From Aradus depressus (lineage: Eukaryota; Arthropoda; Insecta; Hemiptera; Aradidae), in contig OY759215.1 in NCBI GenBank assembly GCA_963662175.1, positions 11,521,079-11,585,078 on the forward strand: 64,000 nt of DNA, written 5' to 3'. A model generated the notes under the pieces. It saw only the letters and a program-made list of their open reading frames with translations, had not been told where the DNA came from and made no database searches. Position numbers and translations under genes: made by a program. Below, piece by piece: positions 32,430-43,620 of this stretch (positions are counted from its first letter, which is position 1; every line of letters begins with the position of its first letter).

Positions 32430-32955
32430 ACACAAAACTTACATGACACACATCTCAACTAAACTAACACAAGCATACCAAAAACTCTCACAACTTTATC
32501 CACTCATTAACCGCAACACTCCGCCCAAATTGCATCAAAATCTTGTACACATCACTATTACGTCCACTACTAACATTGTTTGCCCAATATGGTTCAGTGC
32601 AAGGAAAACAGTAAAACGAAAATTACAATAATTTCAAAACAAAACACTCTGCATAAGTCTCAACGCACCGAGAGGCAGTATAATTCATAAAGATCTGGAC
32701 ATAGCTCCTATCGACACCGTCCTGCGATCTCTGACTGAGACGTTCCTCCAGAACCTGCCCCTCAGCCCTGGAGTTGTCCACTTCAATATTGGACAACCCA
32801 CCGCACATCGCCGACTGCGACCCAGACCCACAGGACATTTTAGTTTAGATTTTAGTTTTATTTATCATTATTATTATTTAATTTTTTTATTTAATTTTGT
32901 CAATTTTGTGAAAGTAACTAGAATGCTGGGCCAAATAAATTACTTTCTTTCTTCT
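32430..32955 (+). pseudogene. Jockey-type LINE C-terminus, copy 1
   Basis: Reads LTQAYQKLSQLYPLINRNTP and SARKTVKRKLQ, stop, then FQNKTLCISLNAPRGSIIHK and DTVLRSLTETFLQNL. This corresponds to the region after the reverse transcriptase in Jockey ORF2. The 3' UTR ends GGGCCAAATAAATTACTTTC. Decayed. Confidence 0.75.
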
Positions 32956-33379
32956 TCCCCTATGGGAAAAAATATATAAAAAAAAATATGGACACTGGCC
33001 CACCTGAAACAGTCTTATTATAAGATGAACGGTCAATAGGTAGAAGGCTGGTCTGGTGGGAGTGGGTAAGACGATGGTGGATCTTAAGCCCCCAGGATTA
33101 AGATATGCCCACTAAGCCCCTGCTAAGAAGATAACTACCTCTATGCGCTCCTCTCAAGTCCCACACATAGCATTCCTCATCTCCTCATACCCTTCTTGCT
33201 AATCCCTCCTTGTTCCTATTATTTCAGGCTCCGGGTGATTCACTCCGTAATGGATAAGGAACCAAGCAGTATTTTCAGGGTCAGAGGGCTTCTGAGTTAG
33301 GATTACTTAGGGTAGTAGTCACAAGTAGTCAGGAGCCCTAAATATGAGGCCCTATTAGGTAATATGACGCCCCCTGCGA

Positions 33380-34060
33380 TGTAAAACATTTATACACATT
33401 AAGATTATTAATATATTAAAAAATCAATTATTATTATTTATATAAAATACAGCTGTTAGGAGTGAAGTAACTTAATTAGTGAATAAATATACAAAGATGG
33501 ACTAGTCGCATTTTGTTTTAAAACAAAATGTGAACAACCAATGAATGGAGAACATAAGACGACGAGCAGCTGTTTTAAATAGGGAAAAACAGTCTAAGTT
33601 GTGTTGTGGGAGTGGACAGTCTAGAGGGAGAGTGTTGTTTTTAGGATTAAGGTGTAGTGAACCATGTAGGAGTAAATATAACATTGGAAGTACGTAGAAG
33701 AGAAAAAGTACTTTTTATTTATATTTATATTTATATTTGCCCAAAATATAGAAGAATTATAAATAGTGGCCACTATAGAACAGAAAAAAGACTTATATAG
33801 TTTTAATTAATTAGTTCGTAAGATTTATTTTCGTAAATAATTTAATTTTTTTTTATTTTTCAATATTTTGTTAACCAATTCATAATATAGGTTAAGAAAA
33901 AATGAACCCAAATATTTGTTCTGTAATTTTATGCTATTCATTTTCCCTGAGGACCCAGTAAGATAATTTATACTTTTGGATTGGATGGAAAATGTTTGCT
34001 TCAGGAAAACAAGATGGCATCTCTTTAGTATCTTTAGAAGAAATCCAATTGAAATGTGAG
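33380..34060 (+). repeat. Repeat family E, copy 2 (LTR/leader-like)
   Basis: Starts GCGATGTAAAACATTTATACAC and includes CAGCTGTTTTAA. It has the GAGAAAAAGTAC and AAATATTTGTTCT...GCTATTCATTTT blocks, then the leader TTTGGATTGGATGG and GATGGCATCTCTTTAG. The putative gag start meets a stop after four codons. 33000-33380 is GC-richer unassigned sequence. Confidence 0.4.
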
Positions 34061-34129
34061 TGAAGAAGTTGAGAGCTCACTCTAATACTTTCGGAATTAT
34101 AAAGATGTGGGTTTCTTGGCATCTCGTAA

Positions 34130-35550
34130 AATTGTATATGTTCTCGGCTAAATCAACTTAATCTACTTCTTTGAAGAATCATTCACTGCACTTCATCATT
34201 TATTCAACTATTCCAAGTGAAGAGGGTAGTTTCCGTTAAATGAACTTTTAGAGAGGCATCATTCACGGGTATTTCAAAAAGTATGATTAATAATTAGGTA
34301 AGTGATGGAGAATAATTAGGTAACTAAGGGAAAATCCAAGAAAGGAGTAACAATATTCATTTTCATTCACTGCTAAAGATTTAGAAGGTATATGATTAAT
34401 AATGATGCAAACATAATTTATTTATTCCAAAAACTGGATTTACACGATTAATGCTAAAGTAAAAAAAGTGCTGCCTTGAAAAGTTACGAATTTACTTACC
34501 AATTTATTCCCTGTGACCACAGATTTTATACTAGGTACATACTCGTATATGAAAGTCACCCTCAGAATTACGATGTACAATGAAACAGAGAAAACCGCTG
34601 ACGCCAACACATTACATTTATATCATTCACCGACGACTTTTTTATATTAAAAGTCCAAGACATGTGTGGATTATTTTCATAGTGGATATTAAATAAATCT
34701 ACTCGAAATTCTGTAGTACACAGGGAAGATAATTGTTAATTTTTCTTGAGATATGAGATCAAGTTAAAAAAAATCAAGCGGAAACTATAAAGCCATTAGC
34801 TGATGTTCAGCACTAAAAATTATAGAAATTCTTGTTGTAAATGTTGCTCTGAAGAGAAGAGAAGTTGTGTATTTATTTTTGAACCCCCAGAAGCCCATCA
34901 CAAACTTGCAAACTTCCTTACTGGTATATCCCTTTAGATTTATGTATTCTACATCATAATATCCAATTTCATAAGAAGGATTTATAGTTACATATTTATC
35001 AAACAAAATCCTTTAAAACCAAAATTAATGTAATATGTTATATATAAGGGGCTTTGCTGCTTCCCTTCGTTTCACAAATTATACTACGATCAAAACTTAC
35101 TCAATTCTGTAAGCATACAGTAGTAGGTATGAAATGCCCACGAATTGTCTGTTCACAAGAAAACTGAACAATAATCCAAAGTGGGGCAGCAAAATTGTAA
35201 AAATTAAAATGGTTATTTTATTTTTCTCTTCAGAAGAGACGAATATATACTAGTAATAATGTAATGAATAAAGAGAAAGTACAGTGACGAACTTGTTGAA
35301 GACTAGAGAAATACCTTAAGATGACCCCCCAAAAAAAAAAAAGTCTACTTTTTTTTATGATCTAAGAGCTATGAAGCCAATGAATTGTGCTCATTTTGTG
35401 CTGTCAATGATTAGTTTTGTGCTGCCTTGCAATATGGTCTTATTTACAAAAAAAAACATAATATATTATCAGCGGGGCTAGCTTGACGCCAGCTCCTTCT
35501 CAAATTTGGATTTTCAGCAAATGTTATAATGTAACGAATAGAGACAAAGT
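34130..35550. other. AT-rich DNA, nothing recognised
   Basis: No transposon ends or domains seen. The frame at 34785-35006 (minus) has no recognised family. Confidence 0.4.
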
Positions 35551-35552
35551 AC

Positions 35553-35808
35553 AATTGAGCGGGTTAGAAGCAAAGGGATGTAAGTGACAAAAATGTAATT
35601 TCGAGAGAATTACCTTCAAAGTTATAGTAACATCGTAAATTCAGGTATTACCCAGGTATTTTCCACTAGATAGCATTGTTACTGGTACTAACAATCGTTC
35701 TGATCATTAGCCAGTAGTGAGGGTAGGTGTCAAGGAAGATGTTAACACACATATCTCAATTTCAGCCGATTTGTCACTTACATCCCTTTACTTCTAACCC
35801 CCTCAATT
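35553..35808. mobile_element. MITE family C, copy 1
   Basis: 256 bp with about 40-bp inverted arms: AATTGAGCGGGTTAGAAG on the left and AATTGAGGGGGTTAGAAG inward from the right, both continuing into AAAGGGATGTAAGTGACAAA. No ORF. Related copy at 58176-58562. Confidence 0.8.
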
Positions 35809-35809
35809 A

Positions 35810-37245
35810 TGAAATTGTCGCACTGTTGACAGTTGAAGAAAAAGCTTAAGATGACCCCAATAAAAAAATCAATTTATCTAATCGGGTACAAGCTGAAAAA
35901 CTTCAATTACATGTAAAAAAATTATTAAAAATAATAAGATTTAGAGGTTGCTAATTTTGATTTTTGTGCTTAATACCGCGCTATTTGTTATCAATACTAC
36001 ATATTATAATTTCTTTAAATATACAAAATTGAGATGATACTCAATTTCAAAATATCGTATTACCTGTTTTTGAGATCGCTAAAAAAGATGGGATGGTGTA
36101 CTTTACAGTAAACGCTACAAGGATATCCACTAAATATATATTTTATTAATATCAACCATATAACTGAATATAAAAATGAAAATAGAATTTGTGGGGATTT
36201 TTTTCAAATTTAATATAATAAATATTTTTAATGTCTTTTAATATATACCCAAATTATACATTAACAAAAATTGTATTTACCTTTATTTTAATAGCCACAT
36301 TTCTGAAGCAAATTTTGCTGAAAAGTGCTTCTCAGGGCACCCGCCCTCTGTGTGGAATTACACAACCTAAATTGCAAAGCTTGGACTTCCCTGATAGTTC
36401 CCTTATATTACGAGAAAATCTATTCTCAATTTTCTACATCTAAGATGTCGCGAAGTATTCTTTTTGTTGAGCCAACCGAGTAAAGAAATTGAGGAAAACC
36501 ATTAAAGAAATAATCAAAGAGGAAAAAATCAGAAGTAATTTTTCTATTTAACTAGCCAAATCTCAACTTGCCAATAGGGTAAAATGTTCTTTGATTAAAA
36601 TATTTAGAAATAGGAAAAAAAAAGTGGACCAAAGCGAAAAACTCATATTTTAAGGCTGGAGGAGGTATGCCTTATTTTCTTTGAAGTTCCTAGACATCGA
36701 ATCGAGGTTTGAAAATAGAAAGAAAATGACTTTCCTGCGACTGAAGATTGAAAATGAATTTGGGAATCATGCATATATAAATAAATAATACAAATTATTA
36801 TTCAATTTATTTATTTATATATAAATAATATAAAAAAATATTAGTACGTTAGTAATATATAAATTTAAAATAGTATAAAAATAATAACAATATACACGAA
36901 ACATATCAAAGGTTATTAGGAAAAATAAAAATATTTTCTCTCTTAACAATACTAGTCACGATTACGATACCAGGAAGAAATTATATTTTCGAATAACTAA
37001 ATATTGCTCCTCTTTTTGAAAAAAGTATAACTAATAAAGGAATTAGACCAGCGGGCGTATATTGAGAGGCTAGTTGTGCAAGGAGAGGAGAGGTACCTAG
37101 GGTAATAAGACTGACATAGGGTCGAGAAGCTGACTGACAAAGGGCCGAGAAGCCACGGTGAGGTTATAACACGCTATTATTCCACAAAGAATAACACTAG
37201 GAATTAATGAAAGAAGATTCGATCCAGAACGCTCTTTTATGATAT
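35810..37245. other. AT-rich DNA, nothing recognised
   Basis: No supported gene or repeat family. Confidence 0.4.
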
Positions 37246-37600
37246 TGATGACCAAAACGCTGGACCTTATAAATTCTAATTATCACACATCAATATTACG
37301 CCCATTATTAACTTAGGCTTGCCCAATTTGGTTCAGCGCAAGTAAAACCGCACAATGTGAACTACTAAAATTTCAAAATAAAACCCTCCGGATAGGTCTC
37401 AACGCACCGTGGTTCGTGAGAGGCAGTATAATTCATAAAGATCTGGACACCGTCCTAAGAACTCTGACTGAGAAGTTCCTCCAAACCTGCCTCTCAACGC
37501 CCATTTCAAAATTAGACAGCCTACCGCACATCGTCGACAGTTAACCAACTCTAACTCCCACAAGACATATTAGCCTCATAACCTTTTGTAAAAGACATAG
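37245..37600 (+). pseudogene. Jockey-type LINE C-terminus, copy 2
   Basis: Nucleotide-level relative of 32540-32840 (GCCCAATTTGGTTCAGCGCA; GGCAGTATAATTCATAAAGA). Shorter and with frame damage. Confidence 0.7.
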
Positions 37601-37639
37601 AATGTCTTTCTTTTTTTTTACATCCTCAGTTATACGTCA

Positions 37640-38220
37640 TATAGCTGGGGAAGTAAATCAGAATTTCGATGCGAAGTTTTCAACGGAATTTCATGTTTTC
37701 CGACCTCTGGATTCCGAAAATGAAAAAAAAAGACTCAGTGCGTCTGTATATGTGTGTGTCTGTGAACACAATAACTCCCTATAGAATGAATTTATCGACA
37801 CGAAATTTTATATGTGTATCCAGAACCCTCTAAGAACGACACCTATTGATTTTCATCCAAATCGGCCGAAGAAAAGGAGTGTATTAGGGGAGAAGCTTAA
37901 CACAAAAATTCTAATAACTGCCCTTCTAATAAATTTATTGACACGAAATTTCATCGAAGACCTATAATGTCGACACCTATTAATTTTCAGGGGAATCAGC
38001 CAAAGGGTAAGGGGATCAGAGGGAAGCTGAACACAAAAATTCCAATAATTGCCGATGTAATGAATATATCGACACAAAATTTAGTATGAGGATTCAGAAG
38101 CCCCTTTGTTAGTCAAATATTGCGTTTTGCAAAAACAATTGGGTTTGAAGGGGGGTTTATTGGTTAATTCATGCTGGGGAATTATACCGCTGATTCACCG
38201 ACCATTTTTTCTATTTACAG
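37640..38220 (+). repeat. R1 repeat, best complete copy
   Basis: From ATAGCTGGGGAAGTAAATCAG through the head (TTTCATGTTTTCCGACC; CTGTGAACACAATAACTCCC) and three tandem units, to GCTGGGGAATTATACCGCTG. Both termini therefore carry the phrase GCTGGGGAA. Confidence 0.75.
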
Positions 38221-38424
38221 TATTTGTAATTGTGGCCTCATCTTTTACGAGCTACTGATTGTTATCGACCCCGATGGGGAGCAGTAACGTTAAAATTAGT
38301 GATTTCTTAAATGGCCCATAGATGGAGAAGAGTGTTCTAATATGAAATAACTAAAAATTAATTTTGGAAAAAGTTGTGCTGCACTTTGACACTATATACT
38401 ATATGCACAGTTTTCCGTCAGTCT

Positions 38425-39093
38425 TTATAATCTGGGTCTTGTCGCCAAGTTGGGAACAGTAGGATTGGAGTTCGATTGGGCATCTCGATCGTTTATCATT
38501 TTCTTCTTAGCATTGTAACCATTATAGTGATTGTAATCAACGTATGGTCTTTCATAGTGATGATAATAACCGTATGGATAGTAATAGCCGGGGTAGTAGG
38601 GCACATAGACCACGTGACTATGTCCGTGGGTGCCAGGACCATTATGGTATGAGCCAGGAACACCCTGGTATGAGCCATGACCACTTTGATATGAGCCAGG
38701 ACCAGGCTGCTGTGAGCTAGGACCACTCAGGTATGAGCCATGACCACTCAGGTATGAGCCATGACCACTCTGGTATGAGCCATGACCACTTTGATATGAG
38801 CCAGGACCAGGCGGCTGTGGGCCAGGACCACTCTGTGAGCTTGGAACCGTCTGGCTGTAGGATGGCCTCCCTGCGCCTGGCCTTGGTCTATCTTCCCTGC
38901 GTTTTGCCTCGTCCTTTTGATATTTTTGTTCTTGTTTCTGAATTGATGCCTCTTTCTTCTGCTTGTAGACGAACAGAGGTCTGAACACGATCTGACTGTT
39001 GGGCGTGAGGTCCATCGGCCATCCTGGGATGTTGGTGTCCACATCTTCTTCATCTTTTGTTGAACCATGGCCAATCAGGAGAAGAACAGTCAT
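38425..39093 (-). CDS. Gly/Tyr/Ser/His-rich heptad-repeat protein, probably secreted
   Basis: 222-residue frame from ATG at 39093. The ATG directly follows TTTTGTATTTTTAG, an ideal splice acceptor, so this is probably exon 2 and its first residues (MTVLLLIG) the end of a signal peptide begun upstream; exon 1 was not found. The mature part starts acidic, then has a charged Lys/Gln/Glu stretch (residues 44-75). Next come about seven 7-residue repeats of the type GHGSYQS, GHGSYLS and GPGSYQS, encoded by 21-bp DNA repeats at about 38640-38815. A YVPYYPGYYYPYGYYHHYERPYV Tyr-rich block follows, and then a polar tail. No homologue is recognised. The composition recalls structural secreted proteins (cuticle, silk, cement or eggshell), which is inference only. 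Confidence 0.65.
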   Translation of the reverse strand: MTVLLLIGHGSTKDEEDVDTNIPGWPMDLTPNSQIVFRPLFVYKQKKEASIQKQEQKYQKDEAKRREDRPRPGAGRPSYSQTVPSSQSGPGPQPPGPGSYQSGHGSYQSGHGSYLSGHGSYLSGPSSQQPGPGSYQSGHGSYQGVPGSYHNGPGTHGHSHVVYVPYYPGYYYPYGYYHHYERPYVDYNHYNGYNAKKKMINDRDAQSNSNPTVPNLATRPRL

Positions 39094-39378
39094 CTAAAAA
39101 TACAAAAACAAACTAAGGTACTCAGTTGGAAATATAAAAGGGAACGACTTGAAAAGTTTTTAAATGAGAAGATTAAAATGTGATTCATTGAATGCATTAT
39201 TAAGAATATAATGTTCAACATGCATTCATTTTTTTCAAGTATAATGTACTCTTGAAAATGTATCCTGAATTCTACGAAATTTATCAAGATGAAAACTGGA
39301 TCGTTTATTCTTGGTAAAAAATAAAGAAAAATGTACGTTTTTAAAAATATTGCCTATTTCACAAATTATATATAACAT

Positions 39379-39417
39379 ATGGGAGTACTTTCGGTATTGC
39401 TACCATCTTCAGCCACG
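39379..39417 (-). ncRNA. Hammerhead-ribozyme-like motif H3
   Basis: Minus strand: CTGAAGA, T, a GGTA/TACC stem with GCAA tetraloop, GAAA, then G-TA-CT giving a two-pair helix III, and C at the cleavage position. GTGG upstream can pair with CCAT downstream as helix I. Downstream TTGTGAAATAGGCAATAT repeats the block seen after H1 and H4. Confidence 0.6.
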
Positions 39418-39679
39418 ACTTAATAAATACTAAATGGAAGTTCAACAAGTTCACATTCCGAACTGTGTCTTCTCCAGCCCCCACGGAGTTTTTCCCTGTC
39501 CAAAAGGACTTTTCTGTCGTTAGAAAATGTTAAGTAAGTTGGAAAAAAGGAGAAAACTTCTACATAGAAAAGTCTTAAAAACATGGGAAACATTAAAAAT
39601 AAAATGTCTCAAATTGAAATCTGAAAAATTAAAATAGTATCAGTGCCAATTAAAATAAATAAATATATATATATATTTA

Positions 39680-39763
39680 TTTATTATTGTCATCTTTGAT
39701 TTATTTCGTATAAATATATATATATATATTTATACGAAATAAATCAAAGATGACAATAATAAA
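39680..39763. repeat. Perfect 84-nt palindrome
   Basis: Two 42-bp arms without mismatch, joined through an alternating AT centre; the outer arms carry TTTATTATTGTCATCTTTGA and its complement. Could extrude as a cruciform or fold as a hairpin RNA. Confidence 0.9.
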
Positions 39764-39889
39764 GATTTGAGTTTTGAGAAAGTAAGTACGTAAACACAAA
39801 GAGTGGAGGATTATATTATTGGCGATAAAAGGAATGAATTTTAAATTGGTCTGTTAGATCATATAACTACTCCTATATATTATATATAT

Positions 39890-40450
39890 TGTGATGTATA
39901 AAAATAATACACACATTGAAAAGATTAATTTATAAACATTAAAAAATTAATTATATTTATTTTTATATAAAAAACATTTCTTTTAAAACAAATGCATATA
40001 GAAAACAAAACATGGCCATCAGCTGTTTTAATTAGTGTGTATAGTGAAGAGGTCGAGGCCTAGCTACGGGGGCGGGCTGAGTAAAAATGTAGAGTGGTGC
40101 TCAGGCTTATGTTGTAATGAACTAAATAGAAGTGTATTGACGGTGAAACTGATCCAGAAAGAAGGTACTATTATTTGTTTATATGTACAGGATATATGCC
40201 CAGAAATATATAACTTAATTTTAGAGAATGGCCCAAAATATAAAACAAAAAGATTGAATTAGTTTAAGAATTTAGTTTTTAAGATTTTTTCCTTTGATTT
40301 TTTGTTTGTTTTAATGTTTAGTTTTCTTTATTTTATAATGTAGTTGATTAAGAAAATAAACCAAATATTTGTTCTCGAAAATTCTGTTCTATTCATTTTG
40401 ATTAGATTTAATATTATAAAAAATGGCATCTCTTTAGAAATCCAAGTGAA
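39890..40450 (+). repeat. Repeat family E, copy 3 (LTR/leader-like)
   Basis: Starts TGTGATGTATAAAAATAATA, has CAGCTGTTTTAA, then GAAGGTAC, AAATATTTGTTCTC...TTCTATTCATTTTGATT and AATGGCATCTCTTTAGAAATCC. Collinear with 33380-34060. Confidence 0.45.
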
Positions 40451-40686
40451 AAGTTTGTAAAATGAATTTTTTTTTAATACGTGCACTTTCTTAAAAATTG
40501 CACGTCTTGAATTGTTGATACTTTTTTCGGGCCCTTTTCGAAAAACCACTGTAGAAACCAAAATTTAGTAAAAGAAAAGAGATAAAATTTCTACAGGGAA
40601 AGTGGTAATTTATTGTTTATTTCAATGTTATTAATTCAATTATATATATTGTTATTTATTTATCATTAACTTTAATTCATTTATCA

Positions 40687-40758
40687 TTTATTTAAGTTTA
40701 ACATTTACCACTGTAATTTAAGTTTAACATTTACCACTGTAATTTAAGTTTAACATTC
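40687..40758 (+). repeat. 26-bp direct repeat, about 3 units
   Basis: TTTAAGTTTAACATTTACCA repeated with CTGTAA linkers. The phrase TTTTGTGAAATAGACAATAT just after it (about 40831-40850) matches the block downstream of the hammerhead motifs, though no hammerhead core is visible here. Confidence 0.65.
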
Positions 40759-41384
40759 AACACTTAAACCTTAAATTTTTTTGATTTACTTTAATTTTAC
40801 ATTAACATTTACTTTTTTACCACAATATTTTGTGAAATAGACAATATATTTTTTTAAACACTTTTTCTTTATTTTTTATTAAGTGTTTCACATCTCTGCA
40901 CAAAATGTCAACTATTATCGTCTTAGGTTGGAAAACACAAAAAAAAGATAATAGAGAAAAAAAAAAAAAGATAGAGAAAATCTAAGAACACTAAAAGTTT
41001 CAGCGGAAAAATATAAGGTGAATGGATACGTGTGAAACAACAGACTTTTTTAGGAATGCCATTTTGTGTAAAACATATTGCATGCAAGTAATTGTTGCAT
41101 ATCAAGACACATTAAAGGATTCCGTAGATTTCATTTTGTGCTCTCAATGTTTAAGTCACGTGATTGTGAAGATAAACGAAAAATTTCAAAATTTGGGGGC
41201 CTTTACCGAGTTGTCACTTCACCGCTCCCAAAAAACTCACATCCACATGAAGAATGCTCGTGTAAAAAAAGTTATGAATGTTAAGCAACCATACACTAAA
41301 AATGATAATTAAATTAAGTAATTATCACTTCCTATTAATGGGACCTTCTTAAAATTATTAAAAATATTAGAAACAATTATCCCC

Positions 41385-41790
41385 TCTCCTCAAATTCCGA
41401 TTTCATCCGAGTTTTTCATTAAATTTTATATATGTATCCAGAATCCCATAAAGACGACACTTATTGAATTTCATTCAAAAGGAAGCGAGAGGTTAGGGGG
41501 ACTTAACTCAAAAACTGTAATAACTGCCGATGTACTGAGATAATCGACATGAAATTCATAACAACATAAGGACGACATGCCATGATGAATAAGTTTTGAG
41601 GGGAGAGCACAACTCAAAAATCCTAATAACTACCGATGTAATGAAAGTGCCGATAGAAAATTCAGTACTACTAGGTTTCTTGAATACTTTTGTAAGTCAA
41701 CGATTGATTTTTAGTCCGAACTGTCAATTGGTTTCAGAGGGAGAGTGAAAACTTAATTGATCCCGATTCACGGACAAATTAAAAAAATTA
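41385..41790 (+). repeat. R1 repeat, partial
   Basis: Units with AATAACTGCCGATGTACTGA and AATAACTACCGATGTAATGA, then TTTTAGTCCGAACTGTCAAT. 40850-41385 and 41790-42750 hold no recognised feature. Confidence 0.6.
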
Positions 41791-42750
41791 AATAAAAATA
41801 GGACTGTATAGATAAACTTACAGAAAAAAATGTCCACTTCAAAATTGAAGAAAACTGGTTTTGCGAGAGTGACTCCATAGCTGTGCATTGAAGTAGCGGC
41901 CTTGCACTTCAAAATTTGAATCATAGGATGTCTGTCTGTATATATATGGACGAGTAATTAGCGTTGAGTTAGTGAGAACAACATGTCTCACCTAGAACAT
42001 GAGTGTTAATGTTGACACAGACACATTCCAGTTCCATGTTTACTTCCTTATTTTTAAATAAAGTGTCAAGTTGACTAAAGTTAATTAGCACTCATTTTTT
42101 GCGCAGTAATAGTCATATTACTTGGAAAATTCCGTGGAGTTGGTGCATTTGGAGTCTAAAGAGAGTTACAATACTTCACTATGTTCATATTAAATATTGT
42201 GTCGATACATTCAGTCGCCGAATTTCCACGAAACGGTGCAAGATAATAAATGTTCTTCTTTTTCACTCAAGTAAATTTCCCCAATAGATCTCAAAGATGG
42301 TATCAATTTTTTTTTAGTCACCAGGTTAGCCCTAAGCATGCACACTTCAGTTATATTTTTTTTCTTCTAATCCGTAAAGTAAGTTCTAGTAAACTAAAGA
42401 TGAGAATTGTAGGCGAATCCGCCAAGTAACTGTAGATTATTAGTATTAGACTTCGAGTTTTTTTTTTTCTTTTGTTCCTGTTCGATGATGTACAAAGACA
42501 AACATACATTAGGCAATTATAAATTAGTGTATGTTATAATGCATGGATCGATCAAAAGACTCATCGATATTATTTACAGCTTTATTAGGATATTAGTATC
42601 GATACATGTTGTGATCGATCTGTTGCGGGAAGGTTGCATGCACTGTTATCATCTTGCTTCACAATATTTCCTTTAATTTTAGTGTTTTATGATATGGCCT
42701 TTCAAAGAAGGCACAAAACTGATGACCGACTACTTTCTAGAATTTGAACT

Positions 42751-43562
42751 ATGTTACAAAAAGTCTTCATTGTTTTTTTGTATATAGTCTTTTGTCATTG
42801 TCAGCATAATGGTTTGTACATTCCACCTTTATATTTTATTGATATATCCTTGACATTCATTAATTTAATTATTCATCTACAAAATATTATTTTTTAGGTG
42901 AGTTTATGAATGATCCTTTTAGTGAAAAAGTAAAATCAGGAAGTGCGACTAATGGACATAATCCTGTAAGATTTTTTGGTATTTACATTTTTTTTTTTTT
43001 AATTAAATACCTTAAAATCGTGATAATTTTATTATTTTTTTAATTTTAGCTTCAAGACCAGTGCCCTTCAACAACTATATGTGAAGAATTAAATTTTCCT
43101 TGCATTTCATGTGTGTTCAATGAAAGCTGTGTTTATGGAAACATAACAACCGCAAAATGTATTGCTGTTGTTAATTGTAAGGTAAAGGCTGTTTTTATAT
43201 TATTATACTTTTCTTGAATTATGTTTAATGTTCATTATACCTTTAGATTTCAGGAATTACTTTTACTTGTCTCTATCTTCTAATAGTACTCATTGCTCGA
43301 TTCCACCCACAGATAAATATAACTGCTAAAATATTGATAATAATTGTTATAAGAGTACATGGCAAAGGAGATACTCGTGTTGTATTCTTTGTTCTTTAGT
43401 AGGTATATTATGTAGCTGCTGGTTTGGGCGAAACTTTGTGATGTGCATGAAACGAAATTTATTTGGTGTTCAAGATCAATCTTTGAATACTGTAACTTCT
43501 GAAATCTCAAATTTGTGAAAAAAACCGTAGCGTTAGAAGGCTAACTTTCTTGCTATTTAGAT

Positions 43563-43620
<58 letters not shown>

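Noticed and set aside
36231..36443. 70-codon plus-strand frame with hydrophobic start
   Set aside because: No splice context, family or repeat relationship recognised; could be chance in AT-rich DNA.
42715..42740. ACTGATGACCGAC as a fifth hammerhead
   Set aside because: No GAAA at the right distance and no stem II.
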